NCBI RefSeq assembly: GCF_003865135.1
Contig: NZ_BHZC01000001.1
Location: 7,130,001-7,194,000 of the forward strand
Direction of reading: 5' to 3'
Source: Streptomyces chrestomyceticus JCM 4735
GTDB taxonomy: Bacteria; Actinomycetota; Actinomycetes; Streptomycetales; Streptomycetaceae
DNA: 64,000 nucleotides
The notes below the pieces were generated by a model. That model ran no database searches, was not told where the DNA came from, and worked only from the letters and a program-made list of their open reading frames with translations. A program made the translations under genes and the position numbers. Positions 27,501 through 35,518 of the stretch are shown in pieces (the stretch's first letter is position 1; every line of letters starts with the position of its first letter).

Positions 27501-27647
27501 ACGAAGGCCCCGGCGAAGAAGACCGTCTCGGCGAAGACCGCCACCAAGGCGGCCGCTTCGAAGACGACGGCGAAGAAGACGGCAGCCAAGCCCGCGGCGG
27601 CCAAGAAGACGGCCGCCAAGAAGGCGACGCGGGCCCGCCGGGCCTGA
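24591..27647 (+). CDS. uvrA: Excinuclease ABC subunit A
   Basis: 1018 residues from the GTG at 24591, where relatives start ([18 protein letters not shown]); an in-frame GTG at 24579 abuts the AGAAAGG site too closely. UvrA is the damage-sensing dimeric ATPase that loads UvrB. It has two ABC modules: the first Walker A in [12 protein letters not shown], the second in [19 protein letters not shown] signatures occur in both halves. Zinc fingers are [11 protein letters not shown] and the large C-terminal CENCAGDG...[10 protein letters not shown]. The last 60 residues are a Lys/Ala/Thr tail (AAKKT and AAKK repeats) like histone H1 tails, a common Streptomyces extension. With uvrB and uvrC nearby, the whole UvrABC set lies within 29 kb. 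Confidence 0.98.
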   Translation: MADRLIVRGAREHNLRNVSLDLPRDSLIVFTGLSGSGKSSLAFDTIFAEGQRRYVESLSSYARQFLGQMDKPDVDFIEGLSPAVSIDQKSTSRNPRSTVGTITEVYDYLRLLFARIGKPHCPECGDPIARQSPQAIVDKVLELPEGSRFQVLAPLARERKGEFVDLFSDLQTKGYSRARVDGETIQLSDPPKLKKQEKHTIEVVVDRLTVKDSAKRRLTDSVETALGLSGGMVILDFVDLDEDDPQRERMYSEHLYCPRDDLSFEELEPRSFSFNSPFGACPDCTGIGTRMEVDPELIIPDEEKSLDEGAVHPWSHGHTKEYFGRLVGALADALGFRTDIPWAGLPQRAKKAILNGHRTQIDVRYRNRYGRERSYTTAFEGAVPFVKRRHQEAESDSSRERFEGYMREVPCPTCEGTRLKPIVLAVTVKGRSIAEVSAMSISDCADFLREMKLDAREKKIAERVLKEVNERLKFLVDVGLDYLSLNRAAGTLSGGEAQRIRLATQIGSGLVGVLYVLDEPSIGLHQRDNHRLIETLVRLRDMGNTLIVVEHDEDTIKVADWVVDIGPGAGEHGGKVVHSGTMKELLANKDSVTGQYLSGRKAIVTPEVRRPADPKRQLTVHGAKENNLRDITVSFPLGVLTAVTGVSGSGKSTLVNDILYTHLARELNGAKSVPGRHVRVSGDDQVDKVVHVDQSPIGRTPRSNPATYTGVFDNIRKLFAETMEAKVRGYLPGRFSFNVKGGRCENCAGDGTIKIEMNFLPDVYVPCEVCHGARYNRETLEVHYKGKSIAEVLDMPIEEALSFFEAVPSIARHLKTLDEVGLGYVRLGQSAPTLSGGEAQRVKLASELQKRSTGRTVYVLDEPTTGLHFDDISKLIKVLSGLVDKGNSVIVIEHNLDVIKTADWIVDMGPEGGNGGGLVVAEGTPEEVAAVPASHTGKFLRDILGDRVSDAEPALAGGPKKRAAKKTVAATKAPAKKTVSAKTATKAAASKTTAKKTAAKPAAAKKTAAKKATRARRA

Positions 27648-27664
27648 TCGCCGCCGGACGAGCC

Positions 27665-27709
27665 GACGGGCCGCCGTCCCACCCGTAAGGGGAGGGGCGG
27701 CGGCCCGTC
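27665..27709. terminator. Terminator between convergent uvrA and pfkB-type genes
   Basis: Perfect 12-bp stem GACGGGCCGCCG/CGGCGGCCCGTC with a 21-nt loop, 18 nt past the uvrA stop. Nothing further is recognised in 27710-27924. Confidence 0.8.
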
Positions 27710-27924
27710 GTCGTCATGGGGTGGGCAGCCCTTCATGGGGGCAGGCAGGCAGTCCGCCCGGCCGCCGCGCGCTGCGCGGTCCGCCCGCCGTCGTACGGGC
27801 GCCGGGCGTCCGGGACCGCCCGTATCACCGTTACGGCTGCGGAACCCGCCGTCCTATACCCCCGTCACGACTGCGAGGCCCACCGCCCCATACCCCCACT
27901 AAACCCGCGCCCCCCACCACCCCA

Positions 27925-28872
27925 TCACTCCGGCCCCACCAACTCCGTCGCATACGGCGGCTGCGCGCCGGGCCGGGAGCAGGTCACCGCGGCCGCGCGG
28001 GCGGCGAAGCCGAGGATGTCGCGCCAGGCGTCGGAGGAGAGCGCGGTGAGCGCGTCGGGGGACAGGGCGCCGTGTGCGTCGAGACGGTGCAGCAGGGCCG
28101 CGTTGACGGTGTCGCCCGCGCCGATCGTGTCGGCGACCTCCACCTGCTGACCGGGCACCGCGATCTCCGCACCGCCCGGCGTCAGCACGGACAGCCCGTC
28201 GCCGCCGCGCGTGAGCACGACCGCCGCGGGACCGGCCGCCAGCCAGTCCTTCACCGCGGCCGCGACCCCCTCGGGCCCGGCCAGCCACTCCGCGTCCTCC
28301 TCCGAGAGCTTCAGCAGCGTGACGTGCGGCAGCCAGGCGCGGAAGCGGGCGCGGTAGGCGTCCGGGTCCGCGATCAGCCCGGCGCGGATGTTGGGGTCCA
28401 GCGCCGTGAAGATCCCCTGTTCGGCCGAGCGGCGCAGCAGCGCCTCGTACGCGCTCGCGCCCGGCTCCAGGACCATCGAGCAGGTGCCGAACGACACCGC
28501 CCGCGCCGCGGCGGGGAGTTCGGCCGGGAGGGTGAACAGCCGGTCGGCGGTACCGTCGGCGTAGAAGCCGTAACCGGCCGAGCCGTCCGGGCTGATGTCC
28601 GCGACGGCCAGGGTGGTGGGCTCGGCGCCGCGCTGGACCAGCGAGGTGTCCACGCCGTCCGCCCGCAGCCCGCGCAGCAGTTCCTCCCCGAACGTGTCGG
28701 TGGACACCCGCGAGCAGAACGCGGCGGGCGAGCCGAGCCGCCCGAGGGCGAGGGCGGTGTTGTACGGGCCGCCGCCCCGGCGCGGCAGCAGCGCGGGCAA
28801 CGGCCCGTCCCCGGACGGCGATTGCGAGCTGGGGACGAGGTCGATCAGGGCCTCGCCGGCGACGACGATCAC
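27925..28872 (-). CDS. PfkB family carbohydrate kinase (probable fructokinase)
   Basis: 315 residues from the GTG at 28872, with an AGGA site 5 nt upstream. Ribokinase-fold landmarks: GEALIDLVP at the N-terminus, the substrate-binding GGGPYNTALALGRLG, then DPNIRAGL, and the catalytic DTIGAGDTVNAALL near residue 250, where the Asp activates the sugar hydroxyl. The short PYNTA form and DPNIR are typical of bacterial fructokinases. It is 32 nt downstream of the LacI gene and next to a zinc dehydrogenase and sugar porter, fitting phosphorylation of a ketose made by the dehydrogenase. Fructose is the best guess; another ketose is possible. Confidence 0.88.
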   Translation of the reverse strand: MIVVAGEALIDLVPSSQSPSGDGPLPALLPRRGGGPYNTALALGRLGSPAAFCSRVSTDTFGEELLRGLRADGVDTSLVQRGAEPTTLAVADISPDGSAGYGFYADGTADRLFTLPAELPAAARAVSFGTCSMVLEPGASAYEALLRRSAEQGIFTALDPNIRAGLIADPDAYRARFRAWLPHVTLLKLSEEDAEWLAGPEGVAAAVKDWLAAGPAAVVLTRGGDGLSVLTPGGAEIAVPGQQVEVADTIGAGDTVNAALLHRLDAHGALSPDALTALSSDAWRDILGFAARAAAVTCSRPGAQPPYATELVGPE

Positions 28873-28904
28873 GACAGTCCTGGCCTTTCTGGGGGAGGGG
28901 AGGG

Positions 28905-29906
28905 TCAGTGTCCGGTGCAGCCGCAGGATGCGCGGTGTACGTACGTACAGGGCAGCCGGAGGGTGCGTGGCGGGCGGTCCGGTTCCTCCAGCCGTTCCAG
29001 CAGCAGCCGGACCGCGGCGGCCCCGATCTCCTTGCTGGGCTGGGAGATCGCGGTCAGGCGCGGCGCGAAGAGGTCGGCCCAGGAGAAGTCGTCGAAGCAG
29101 GCCAGCGCGATGTCACGGGGGACGTCGAGGCCCAGGTCGCGCAGCGCGCGCAGGGTGCCGATGGTCATCGCGTTGTTGGCGGTGATGACGGCGGTGGGCG
29201 GTTCGGGGGCGGCGAGCAGGTGCCGGATGGCGTCCTGGGCGCCCTCGGCCTCGGAGTTGCCGCCGGCCAGGAGTTCGGGGGCGAAGGGCAGCCCTCGGGC
29301 GCGCAGGCCCTCGCGGTAGCCCTGGACGCGTTCGGTGGTAGTGCTCAGTCCGGGCAGTCCGGCGACCAGTCCGATGCGGGTGTGGCCGAGGTCGGCGAGG
29401 TGTTCGACGAGCTGCCGTACGGGGGCGGTGTTCTCGGCGCAGACCTGGTCGTACGCGTCGCCGACGAGGCGGTCGAGGAAGACGGCCGGAACCTTGCGCC
29501 GGGTCAGGTACTCCACCATGCCCGCCGGTTCGGCGGACGGCGCGACGATCATGCCGTCCACCCGGCGTTCGTGCAGCAGCCGGACGACCTTCTGCTCGTG
29601 CGCGGGGTCGTCGTGCGGATCGGCGATCAGCAGGCTGTAGCCGGCTTCCAGGGCACCGGCCTCGACGCCCTGGAGGATCTCGGTGAAGTACGGGTTGCTG
29701 ATCGCGGAGACCGCGAGACCTATGGAGCGGGTGCGCGCGGTGACCAGGGAGCGGGCCAGCGTGTTGTGGGTGTAGCCCAGCTCGTCGATGGCCTTCAGGA
29801 CGGCGGCGCGGGTGTCGGGGCGTACCGGCCGGGTCTCGTTGAGCACGTGCGAGACCGTGGCCACCGAGACCCCCGCCTGTCGCGCCACATCGACCATCGT
29901 CGTCAT
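28905..29906 (-). CDS. LacI family transcriptional regulator
   Basis: 333 residues; the ATG at 29906 gives MTTMVDVARQAGVS, although M4 would also serve. HTH VDVARQAGVSVATVSHVLN (5-23) with the hinge helix NTLARSLVTARTRSIGL. The periplasmic-binding-protein-like sugar domain runs to the end, with ISNPYFTEILQGVEAGA and TAVITANNAMTIGTLRAL. It is the likely repressor of the divergent dehydrogenase-porter operon and of its own lacI-pfkB unit, acting at the palindrome 29989-30012. The inducer is probably the polyol or ketose handled by this cluster. Confidence 0.95.
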   Translation of the reverse strand: MTTMVDVARQAGVSVATVSHVLNETRPVRPDTRAAVLKAIDELGYTHNTLARSLVTARTRSIGLAVSAISNPYFTEILQGVEAGALEAGYSLLIADPHDDPAHEQKVVRLLHERRVDGMIVAPSAEPAGMVEYLTRRKVPAVFLDRLVGDAYDQVCAENTAPVRQLVEHLADLGHTRIGLVAGLPGLSTTTERVQGYREGLRARGLPFAPELLAGGNSEAEGAQDAIRHLLAAPEPPTAVITANNAMTIGTLRALRDLGLDVPRDIALACFDDFSWADLFAPRLTAISQPSKEIGAAAVRLLLERLEEPDRPPRTLRLPCTYVHRASCGCTGH

Positions 29907-29988
29907 CCGGTCCGTCTCCCCGAGTCCGTCGCCCTGCTCCGCCGGCCGGAGGTCCGGCTGCCGGTACGTAGTCCATCACAGCCTAGAC

Positions 29989-30012
29989 GTAAACGCTTGC
30001 GCAAACGTTTAC
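29989..30012. promoter_or_regulatory. LacI-type operator
   Basis: 24-bp near-palindrome with arms GTAAACG and CGTTTAC around a TTGCGCAA centre, in the spacer between the LacI gene and the dehydrogenase gene. A central CG-containing dyad is typical of LacI-family sites. Confidence 0.8.
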
Positions 30013-30083
30013 CCCCGGGTTACGTTCACGCCGCTCCATCCCGCAACACCCGCAACACCGCACGAAGACGTGAGGAGGCGCCG

Positions 30084-31118
30084 ATGCGCGCTGTCGTGGT
30101 CACCGAGCCGGGCCGTACCGCCCTGACCGAGGTTCCCGATCCCCGGCCGGAACCCGCGGAGGTCGTCGTGCGCGTCTCCTCCTGCGGGCTGTGCGGGACC
30201 GACATGCACATCCTGGGCGGCGAGCTGCCCGCCGTGCCCTACCCGCTCATTCCCGGGCACGAGCTGACCGGCGAGGTGGTGGCCGTGGGCGAGGGCGTCA
30301 CCGGCCCGGCCGTCGGCGACCGCGTCGCGGTCAACCCGAACATGCCGTGCGGCGCCTGCCACTACTGCCGCATCGGGCGCGCCAACCTCTGCGAGGACTA
30401 CCAGGCGATCGGTGTCACCCAGGCGGGTGGTTTCGCCGAGCTGGTCGCCGTCCCCGCACGCTGCTGCCACCTCGTCCCGGAGTCCTTCTCCGAGGCCGCC
30501 GCGGGCCTGATCGAGCCGCTGTCCTGCGCGGTGCACGGTCTGAACCGGCTGCCCCGCCGCCCCGGCGAGCACTACCTGATCTACGGCGCCGGAACGATGG
30601 GCCTGATGATGGCCGCGCTGGTGCGCACCGCCGGAGCCGCCTCCGTGTCCGTCGTGGACCTCAACGAGGACCGGCTGGCCTTCGCCGAGAGCTTCGGCCT
30701 GGACGCCGCCGTCACCAGCGCCGACCGGCTCGGCCGCAAGCCCGGCTTCGAGGTCGTCATCGACGCGACCGGCGCCGTCCCGGCCATCGAGGACGGCCTG
30801 GGCCGGGTTCGCAAGGGCGGTACGTTCCTCCAGTTCGGCGTCACCGACCCGGCCCGCTCCGCGAAGTTCTCGCCGTACCTGGTCTACCACCACGAGATCG
30901 ACATCATCGGCTCGATGGCCGTGCACAACAGCTTCCAGCCCGCCATCGACGTCCTGGAGGCGGGACTCGACCTGGACCCGCTGGTCAGCGACGTGTACGG
31001 GCTGGAGGACTTCGACGAGGCGGTGGCCCGCTTCCGGGCCGGCACCGGCCGCAAGATCCACATCGCGCCGCAGCAGGGCTCCCGTACGGCGGGCCCGCGG
31101 TCCGCGCGGAAGGGGTGA
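30084..31118 (+). CDS. Zinc-dependent alcohol (polyol) dehydrogenase, MDR family
   Basis: 344 residues from the ATG at 30084 with a GAGGAGG ribosome site. Catalytic zinc residues are C34 (SSCGLCGTDMH), H59 and E60 (PGHE); structural zinc residues are C89, C92, C95 and C103 (CGACHYCRIGRANLC). The NAD(P) Rossmann site is in YGAGTMGLMMAALV. It belongs to the sorbitol/threonine-dehydrogenase-like branch, which oxidises polyols to ketoses. It is first gene of the operon with the sugar porter 6 nt downstream, and divergent from the LacI repressor. With the PfkB kinase it gives a simple route: uptake, oxidation, phosphorylation. The exact polyol cannot be read from the sequence. Confidence 0.9.
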   Translation: MRAVVVTEPGRTALTEVPDPRPEPAEVVVRVSSCGLCGTDMHILGGELPAVPYPLIPGHELTGEVVAVGEGVTGPAVGDRVAVNPNMPCGACHYCRIGRANLCEDYQAIGVTQAGGFAELVAVPARCCHLVPESFSEAAAGLIEPLSCAVHGLNRLPRRPGEHYLIYGAGTMGLMMAALVRTAGAASVSVVDLNEDRLAFAESFGLDAAVTSADRLGRKPGFEVVIDATGAVPAIEDGLGRVRKGGTFLQFGVTDPARSAKFSPYLVYHHEIDIIGSMAVHNSFQPAIDVLEAGLDLDPLVSDVYGLEDFDEAVARFRAGTGRKIHIAPQQGSRTAGPRSARKG

Positions 31119-31124
31119 CCGGCC

Positions 31125-32573
31125 GTGCCCGCACGCATCAAGAACGCCCTGATCTGGGTCTTCGGCGCCCTCGGCGGCATCCTGTGGGGCTATGACACCG
31201 GCGTCATCTCCGGCGCCATGCTCTTCATCAAGAACGACATCGCGCTGACCCCGCTGCTGGAGGGCATGGTCGTCTCCGGCCTGCTGGTCGGCGCGATGCT
31301 GGGCGCGGGCCTGTCCGGCCGGCTGTCCGACTCCTGGGGCCGGCGCCGGCTGATCCTCGCCGCCTCCGCCGTCTTCATCCTCGGCACCCTCGGCGCCGCC
31401 CTGGCCACCACCCCCTGGACGCTGATCGCCTTCCGCTTCGTGATCGGCACCGGTGTGGGCATCGCCTCCGTCGTCGTACCGCTCTACCTGACGGAGCTGG
31501 CGCCCAAGCACCTGCGCGGCGGGCTGACCTCGCTGATGCAACTGCTGGTCACGGTCGGCATCTTCCTCGCGTACGTCACCGACTACCTGCTCGCCGGCGC
31601 CGAGGCGTGGCGCTGGATGATCGGCCTGGGCGTGGTGCCCGCCGCGATCCTCGCGCTCGGCATCGTCACCCAGCCCGAGAGCCCCCGCTGGCTGGTCGGC
31701 AAGGGCCGCAACGACGAGGCGCGGCACGTCCTGACGCGGCTGCGCGGGACGGGCGGCGCGGCCGACACCGAACTGGCCGAGATCGAGGAGACCGAACGCG
31801 TCGAACGGGCCGAGAGCCGCCCGCTGACCCTCAAGGACCTCACGGCGCCGCGGCTGCGGCCGGTCCTTCTCGCCGGGATGCTGCTGGTCTTCTTCCAGAA
31901 CTTCGTCGGCATCAACACGATCATCTACTACGCGCCGACGCTGCTCACCGACATCGGCTTCGGCTCCGACGGCGCGATCCTCGCCAACGTCGGCATAGGG
32001 CTGCTCAACATGCTGATGACGCTGCCCGCCATGCGCCTGATCGACCGCAAGGGCCGCAAGCCGCTGCTGCTGTACGGCGCGCTGGGCATGTGCGCGGCCA
32101 TGCTCGTGCTGGCCGTCACCAACCTGTCCGGACTGGGCTACGGGGCCGCGCTGTCCACCCTCACCCTCTTCGGTATCGCCCTGTACATCGCGTCCTTCGC
32201 CGTCTCCTGGGGGCCGGTGCAGTGGGTGATGCTGCCGGAGCTGTTCCCGATGCGGATCAGGGCCGCCGCGGTGAGCCTGTGCGTCATGTTCAACTGGCTG
32301 TTCAACATGGCCGTCTCGCTGGTCTTCCCGTCCCTGCTGCGCGCCTGGGGCGCCGGCGTGAACTTCCTGTTCTTCGCCGTGACGACGTTCGCCGCCTTCC
32401 TCTTCGTACGGAAGCTGCTGCCGGAGACCAAGGGCCGCAGCCTGGAGGAGATCGAACGGGACCTGCTCAAGGGCCGTTCGGGGCATCCGGAGGACCGCGA
32501 CGGGGGCCGGTCGGGTCGCCCCGAAGCGGACGGATCGGTACCGGTATCGTCGGGAGCCGACGCCGCGGGGTGA
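31125..32573 (+). CDS. Sugar porter family MFS transporter
   Basis: 482 residues, 12 predicted membrane helices. Sugar-porter signatures are present: GYDTGVISGAMLFI in helix 1, GRLSDSWGRRR between helices 2 and 3, PESPRWLVGKGR before the central loop, FFQNFVGINTIIYYAP in helix 7, RLIDRKGRKP between 8 and 9, and PETKGRSLEEIE after helix 12. It imports a sugar or polyol by proton symport across the cytoplasmic membrane. The ATG lies 6 nt after the dehydrogenase stop. A hydrophilic Gly/Arg/Asp tail of about 40 residues ends the protein. Confidence 0.95.
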   Translation: MPARIKNALIWVFGALGGILWGYDTGVISGAMLFIKNDIALTPLLEGMVVSGLLVGAMLGAGLSGRLSDSWGRRRLILAASAVFILGTLGAALATTPWTLIAFRFVIGTGVGIASVVVPLYLTELAPKHLRGGLTSLMQLLVTVGIFLAYVTDYLLAGAEAWRWMIGLGVVPAAILALGIVTQPESPRWLVGKGRNDEARHVLTRLRGTGGAADTELAEIEETERVERAESRPLTLKDLTAPRLRPVLLAGMLLVFFQNFVGINTIIYYAPTLLTDIGFGSDGAILANVGIGLLNMLMTLPAMRLIDRKGRKPLLLYGALGMCAAMLVLAVTNLSGLGYGAALSTLTLFGIALYIASFAVSWGPVQWVMLPELFPMRIRAAAVSLCVMFNWLFNMAVSLVFPSLLRAWGAGVNFLFFAVTTFAAFLFVRKLLPETKGRSLEEIERDLLKGRSGHPEDRDGGRSGRPEADGSVPVSSGADAAG

Positions 32574-32607
32574 CGCCGCGCCCTGACCGAATTCCCGGGA
32601 GTACGAC

Positions 32608-33018
32608 ATGAGCCAGCCCCCCGCCCGCCGGACCGTGCTGCGAGGGGCCGCGCTCGTCGGCGCGGCGGGCTTCGGCGTCGCCGCCTGCTCCGGCGGCGGC
32701 TCGGACGAGTCGTCCGCGACGCCCGCCGAGCCGGTCGCCCTGGGCGCCGCCGCCGAGGTACCGGTCGGCGGCGCCAAGCTGTACCGCGAGAACCGCCTGC
32801 TCGTCTCGCAGCCCGAGAAGGGCCAGTACAAGTGTTTCAGCGCCAAGTGCACCCACGCGGGGTGCGTCCTGGACAAGATCGAGCGGAACCAGGGCAACTG
32901 CCCCTGCCACGGCAGCCGGTTCGACGTCACCACCGGCAAGGTCATCCAGGGGCCGGCCTCCAAGCCGCTGCCGGAGGTCCCCGTCAAGGCCGAGGGCGGG
33001 AAGCTGATCGCGGGCTGA
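32608..33018 (+). CDS. Tat-exported Rieske [2Fe-2S] lipoprotein
   Basis: 136 residues. The twin-arginine signal RRTVLRGAA (7-15) is followed by a lipobox ending GVAAC27, so the protein should be exported folded and lipid-anchored. The Rieske cluster is C81-T-H83 and C98-P-C100-H101; the extra cysteines C86 and C100 form the usual disulfide. Small stand-alone Rieske lipoproteins act in electron transfer at the outer membrane face; the partner is unknown. It begins 35 nt after the porter but is functionally unlike the sugar genes, so the operon link is uncertain. Confidence 0.93.
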   Translation: MSQPPARRTVLRGAALVGAAGFGVAACSGGGSDESSATPAEPVALGAAAEVPVGGAKLYRENRLLVSQPEKGQYKCFSAKCTHAGCVLDKIERNQGNCPCHGSRFDVTTGKVIQGPASKPLPEVPVKAEGGKLIAG

Positions 33019-33284
33019 CCGCCCGGTGGGCAGCGGGATGACGGAGTGGACGCCGGGCGTCGTCACACAGCGCAGTTGGCCGGAAACGGACTGCTCGGCG
33101 GCGGGGGACTGACAGGGGGCCGGGTGACGATCTACGATCGCACGACGCGTGGCACGGATGGCGCGCGAGGGGGTGTCGTCGTGCTGGTTTCCTCGTGTCT
33201 CCACCCGGCGGCGGCAGCATGACCGGGCGTCGCTACCGGGTCGTCTGTCCTCCTGTACCCACAAGCCATGGAGAACCACCCGCG

Positions 33285-33835
33285 ATGCACTGGAGGCGAC
33301 TGCGCCGCCGCTGCCGGCGCGTGATCGACGGCATACCGCTGCCCGAGCCGTTCTCCGCCCAGGAACTGTGCGCCCGGCTCGCCGCCGACCGGGACCGCCC
33401 GCTGCGGCTGCTGACCCTGCCCACCCCGACCGGACTGGGGATGCCGACCGGCATGTGGCTGGCGACCGAGGAGGGCGACTACGTCTTCTACGACGCCCAG
33501 ACCAGCCCGCTCCACCAGGAGCACATCATCCTCCACGAGATCGGCCATCTGGTCTGCGACCACCGCATGGCCGTCGAGGACCCCAGGCTCTTCCGGTACA
33601 TCGACATCGAGGACCCGGCGTCCATCCGGCGGGCCCTGGGCCGCACCCGCTACTCCGACCGGCAGGAGCAGGAGGCGGAGATGATCGCCAGCCTGATCCT
33701 GGAGGGGGCAGGCCGGGTGCCCGCGCCGACGCTGCTGTCCGGCACGCTCGGCGGCCTGGCGTCCGGCATGGGCCTGCGGTCCGGTACGGGTTCGCGGGGC
33801 ACCCGTCACTCGGGGCGCCGTGCTCGCGTGGCTGA
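33285..33835 (+). CDS. HExxH metalloprotease-like 'toxin component' protein, probable frameshift or lost stop
   Basis: Start at the ATG 33285 (GGAGA site 10 nt upstream). Conserved residues run IDGIPLPEPFSAQELC through GMWLATEEGDYVFYDAQTSPLHQ to IILHEIGHLVCDH, an ImmA/IrrE-like zinc protease motif (H84-E85-x-x-H88), and then TRYSDRQEQEAEMIASLILEGAG. Streptomyces relatives of about 170-200 residues are labelled toxin component and sit next to a MAB_1171c-type membrane gene, as here. Conservation ends near 33764, but the frame has no stop until 35060, running through the next gene. A frame change near 33770 would end it at the TGA 33833-33835, overlapping the next start. I give that end as the likely original one. 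It could be a real frameshift, a lost stop or a sequencing error. Confidence 0.6.
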
Positions 33836-34977
33836 CGGACCTCGCCTGGCTGGAGAACGCAGGCATCGTGGCCCTGTGGGCGGTGGTGCTCGCCCGGGCG
33901 CCGCAGGGGCTCAAGGACCGGGCGCAGCGGCCGCTGTGGTTCGCCATCGTGATGATCGCGCTGGCCATGTCGATGCACCTGGAGCCGGTCACCGCCGTGC
34001 TGGCCCGCCTCGTGCCGGGCGCCCACTGGGTGGACCTGTCCACGCACCTGTTCAGCATCGTCGACGCGGCCGCCGTGCTGTGGTTCATCTTTCAGGCGGC
34101 GGGGCGGCAGCGCCGTACCGTGCTGGTGTTCGGCGCCGCGCTCGCCGTCATGCTGGCGCTCGTCGCGCTCGACCTGACCGGGCCGCCGCACGCGCGCAAC
34201 CAGATCACGCCGTCGCCGGACATCCCGAGCGTGCCGGACGCCTACTGGTACGTCTTCTTCGCCTTCCACCTGACGGCCGACACCACCTGCGGCTTCGTCT
34301 GCTGGGCCCAGGGCCGTACCGGCGCGCCCCGGCTGCTGCGGTACGGGCTGCGGCTGTTCGGCACCGGCATCCTGCTGGCGTCCCTGCTGTGGGTGCTCAA
34401 ACTGGCCTATCTGCAGACCCGTTCGCCGGTGTTCGGCCCGCTGTTCTCGCCGGTCACCGGCGTCGAGGCGCTGTTCATCGCGGCAGGCGTGGCGCTGCCC
34501 GTGGTGGCCGGGGCCCGGCAACTGTGGCGGGACCGCGCGTCCTACCGGGGGCTGGCCGTACTGTGGCGGGAGCTGACGGCGGTCACCCCCGATGTGGTCC
34601 TGGGCTCGGGCAGCCGGCTGCGCAACGCCGTGCTGCCGCTCCAGCTCCGCCTGTACCGGCGCGTCATCGAGATCCGCGACGCGATGATCGTGCTGCGCGA
34701 CTACGTCACCCCGGACACGCTCGACGGGGTCCGCCGGCACGTGGGGGAGCGGGCCGTCCCCGAGCACCTGGCCGACGCGCACGTCACCGCCTGCTGGCTG
34801 GCCGCCGCCCTGCACGCGCGGCGCACCGGGGAGGCGCCGCAGGCCCAGACGGCCAATCTCGCGGGCCCCGGCGCGGGCGATCTCGGCGAGGAGGTCCGTC
34901 ATCTGCTGCGGATCGCGGATGCCTACCGGTCTCCCGTGGTACGCGAGTACCGGGCGGTACACGTCGGCAGCGGGTGA
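33820..34977 (+). CDS. MAB_1171c family putative membrane transporter
   Basis: 385 residues from the GTG at 33820. About seven hydrophobic helices occupy the first 250 residues (WLENAGIVALWAVVLARA, LFSIVDAAAVLWFIFQAAG, TVLVFGAALAVMLALVAL and others). A cytoplasmic helical domain follows, with LWRELTAVTPDVVLG, RLYRRVIEIRDAMIVLRDYV and a closing LLRIADAYRSP. This matches the MAB_1171c family of actinobacteria, named as a putative transporter with no proven substrate. These genes typically follow an HExxH 'toxin' gene, as here, so the pair may act as a membrane receptor plus a regulatory protease. That link is inferred from context. Confidence 0.85.
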   Translation: MLAWLTDLAWLENAGIVALWAVVLARAPQGLKDRAQRPLWFAIVMIALAMSMHLEPVTAVLARLVPGAHWVDLSTHLFSIVDAAAVLWFIFQAAGRQRRTVLVFGAALAVMLALVALDLTGPPHARNQITPSPDIPSVPDAYWYVFFAFHLTADTTCGFVCWAQGRTGAPRLLRYGLRLFGTGILLASLLWVLKLAYLQTRSPVFGPLFSPVTGVEALFIAAGVALPVVAGARQLWRDRASYRGLAVLWRELTAVTPDVVLGSGSRLRNAVLPLQLRLYRRVIEIRDAMIVLRDYVTPDTLDGVRRHVGERAVPEHLADAHVTACWLAAALHARRTGEAPQAQTANLAGPGAGDLGEEVRHLLRIADAYRSPVVREYRAVHVGSG

Positions 34978-35038
34978 CGGTACCGCGCCGCGGCCCGCCG
35001 CCGACGGGCCGCCGTTTCCGTACGAGGAGAGGAAGACC

Positions 35039-35425
35039 GTGCTCATTGCCTTCGCCCTGACGCCCATGGGCGTGGAGGAGAACGGCGCGGCGTACGTCGC
35101 CGACGCGATCAAGATCATCCGGGAGTCCGGGCTGCCGAACCGCTCGGACTCCATGTACACGATGATCGAGGGGGACTGGGACGAGGTCATGGACGTCGTC
35201 AAACGCGCCACCGAGGCCGTCGCCGACCGGGTGCCGCGCGTCCAGGCCAGCATCAGGATCGATGTGTGGCCGGGGATGGACCGCCCGCTGGACGGCAAGA
35301 TCTCGATGCTGGAGCGGCGCGTCGCGGACAACGCGGCGGCCGCGGGCGCCCTGGACAGCGGTACGGCGGCCGCGGACGCCGACGCGTCGGGCGTCCCGGC
35401 CACCGGGGCGGGGCCGGCCTCCTAG
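35039..35425 (+). CDS. MTH1187 family thiamine-binding protein
   Basis: 128 residues from the GTG at 35039 behind GAGGAGAGG; the conserved part begins VLIAFALTPMGVEENGAAYV. Further family landmarks are IIRESGLPNRSDSMYTMIEG, DWDEVMDVVKRATEAV and PRVQASIRIDVWPGMDRPL. The ferredoxin-like MTH1187/YkoF fold binds thiamine or related small ligands and forms tetramers; members are thought to help thiamine salvage. The last 25 residues are Ala/Asp-rich and unconserved. A strong terminator follows. Confidence 0.92.
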   Translation: MLIAFALTPMGVEENGAAYVADAIKIIRESGLPNRSDSMYTMIEGDWDEVMDVVKRATEAVADRVPRVQASIRIDVWPGMDRPLDGKISMLERRVADNAAAAGALDSGTAAADADASGVPATGAGPAS

Positions 35426-35442
35426 AGAGCGCCCCCGCCTCC

Positions 35443-35468
35443 AGGGGCCCGCCACGCGGCGGGCCCCT
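35443..35468. terminator. Terminator between convergent MTH1187 and XRE genes
   Basis: Perfect 11-bp stem AGGGGCCCGCC/GGCGGGCCCCT with a 4-nt loop. Confidence 0.85.
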
Positions 35469-35518
35469 CTGCGGGGATCACCCACGGGGCACGCATCCGG
35501 AAGCGCGCCCCGCCCGGA

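Noticed and set aside
33833..35060. C-terminal continuation of the HExxH gene frame across the membrane-protein gene
   Set aside because: Sequence is Arg/Ala/Gly-rich and matches an alternative frame of a clear 7-helix protein, so I do not treat it as real protein.
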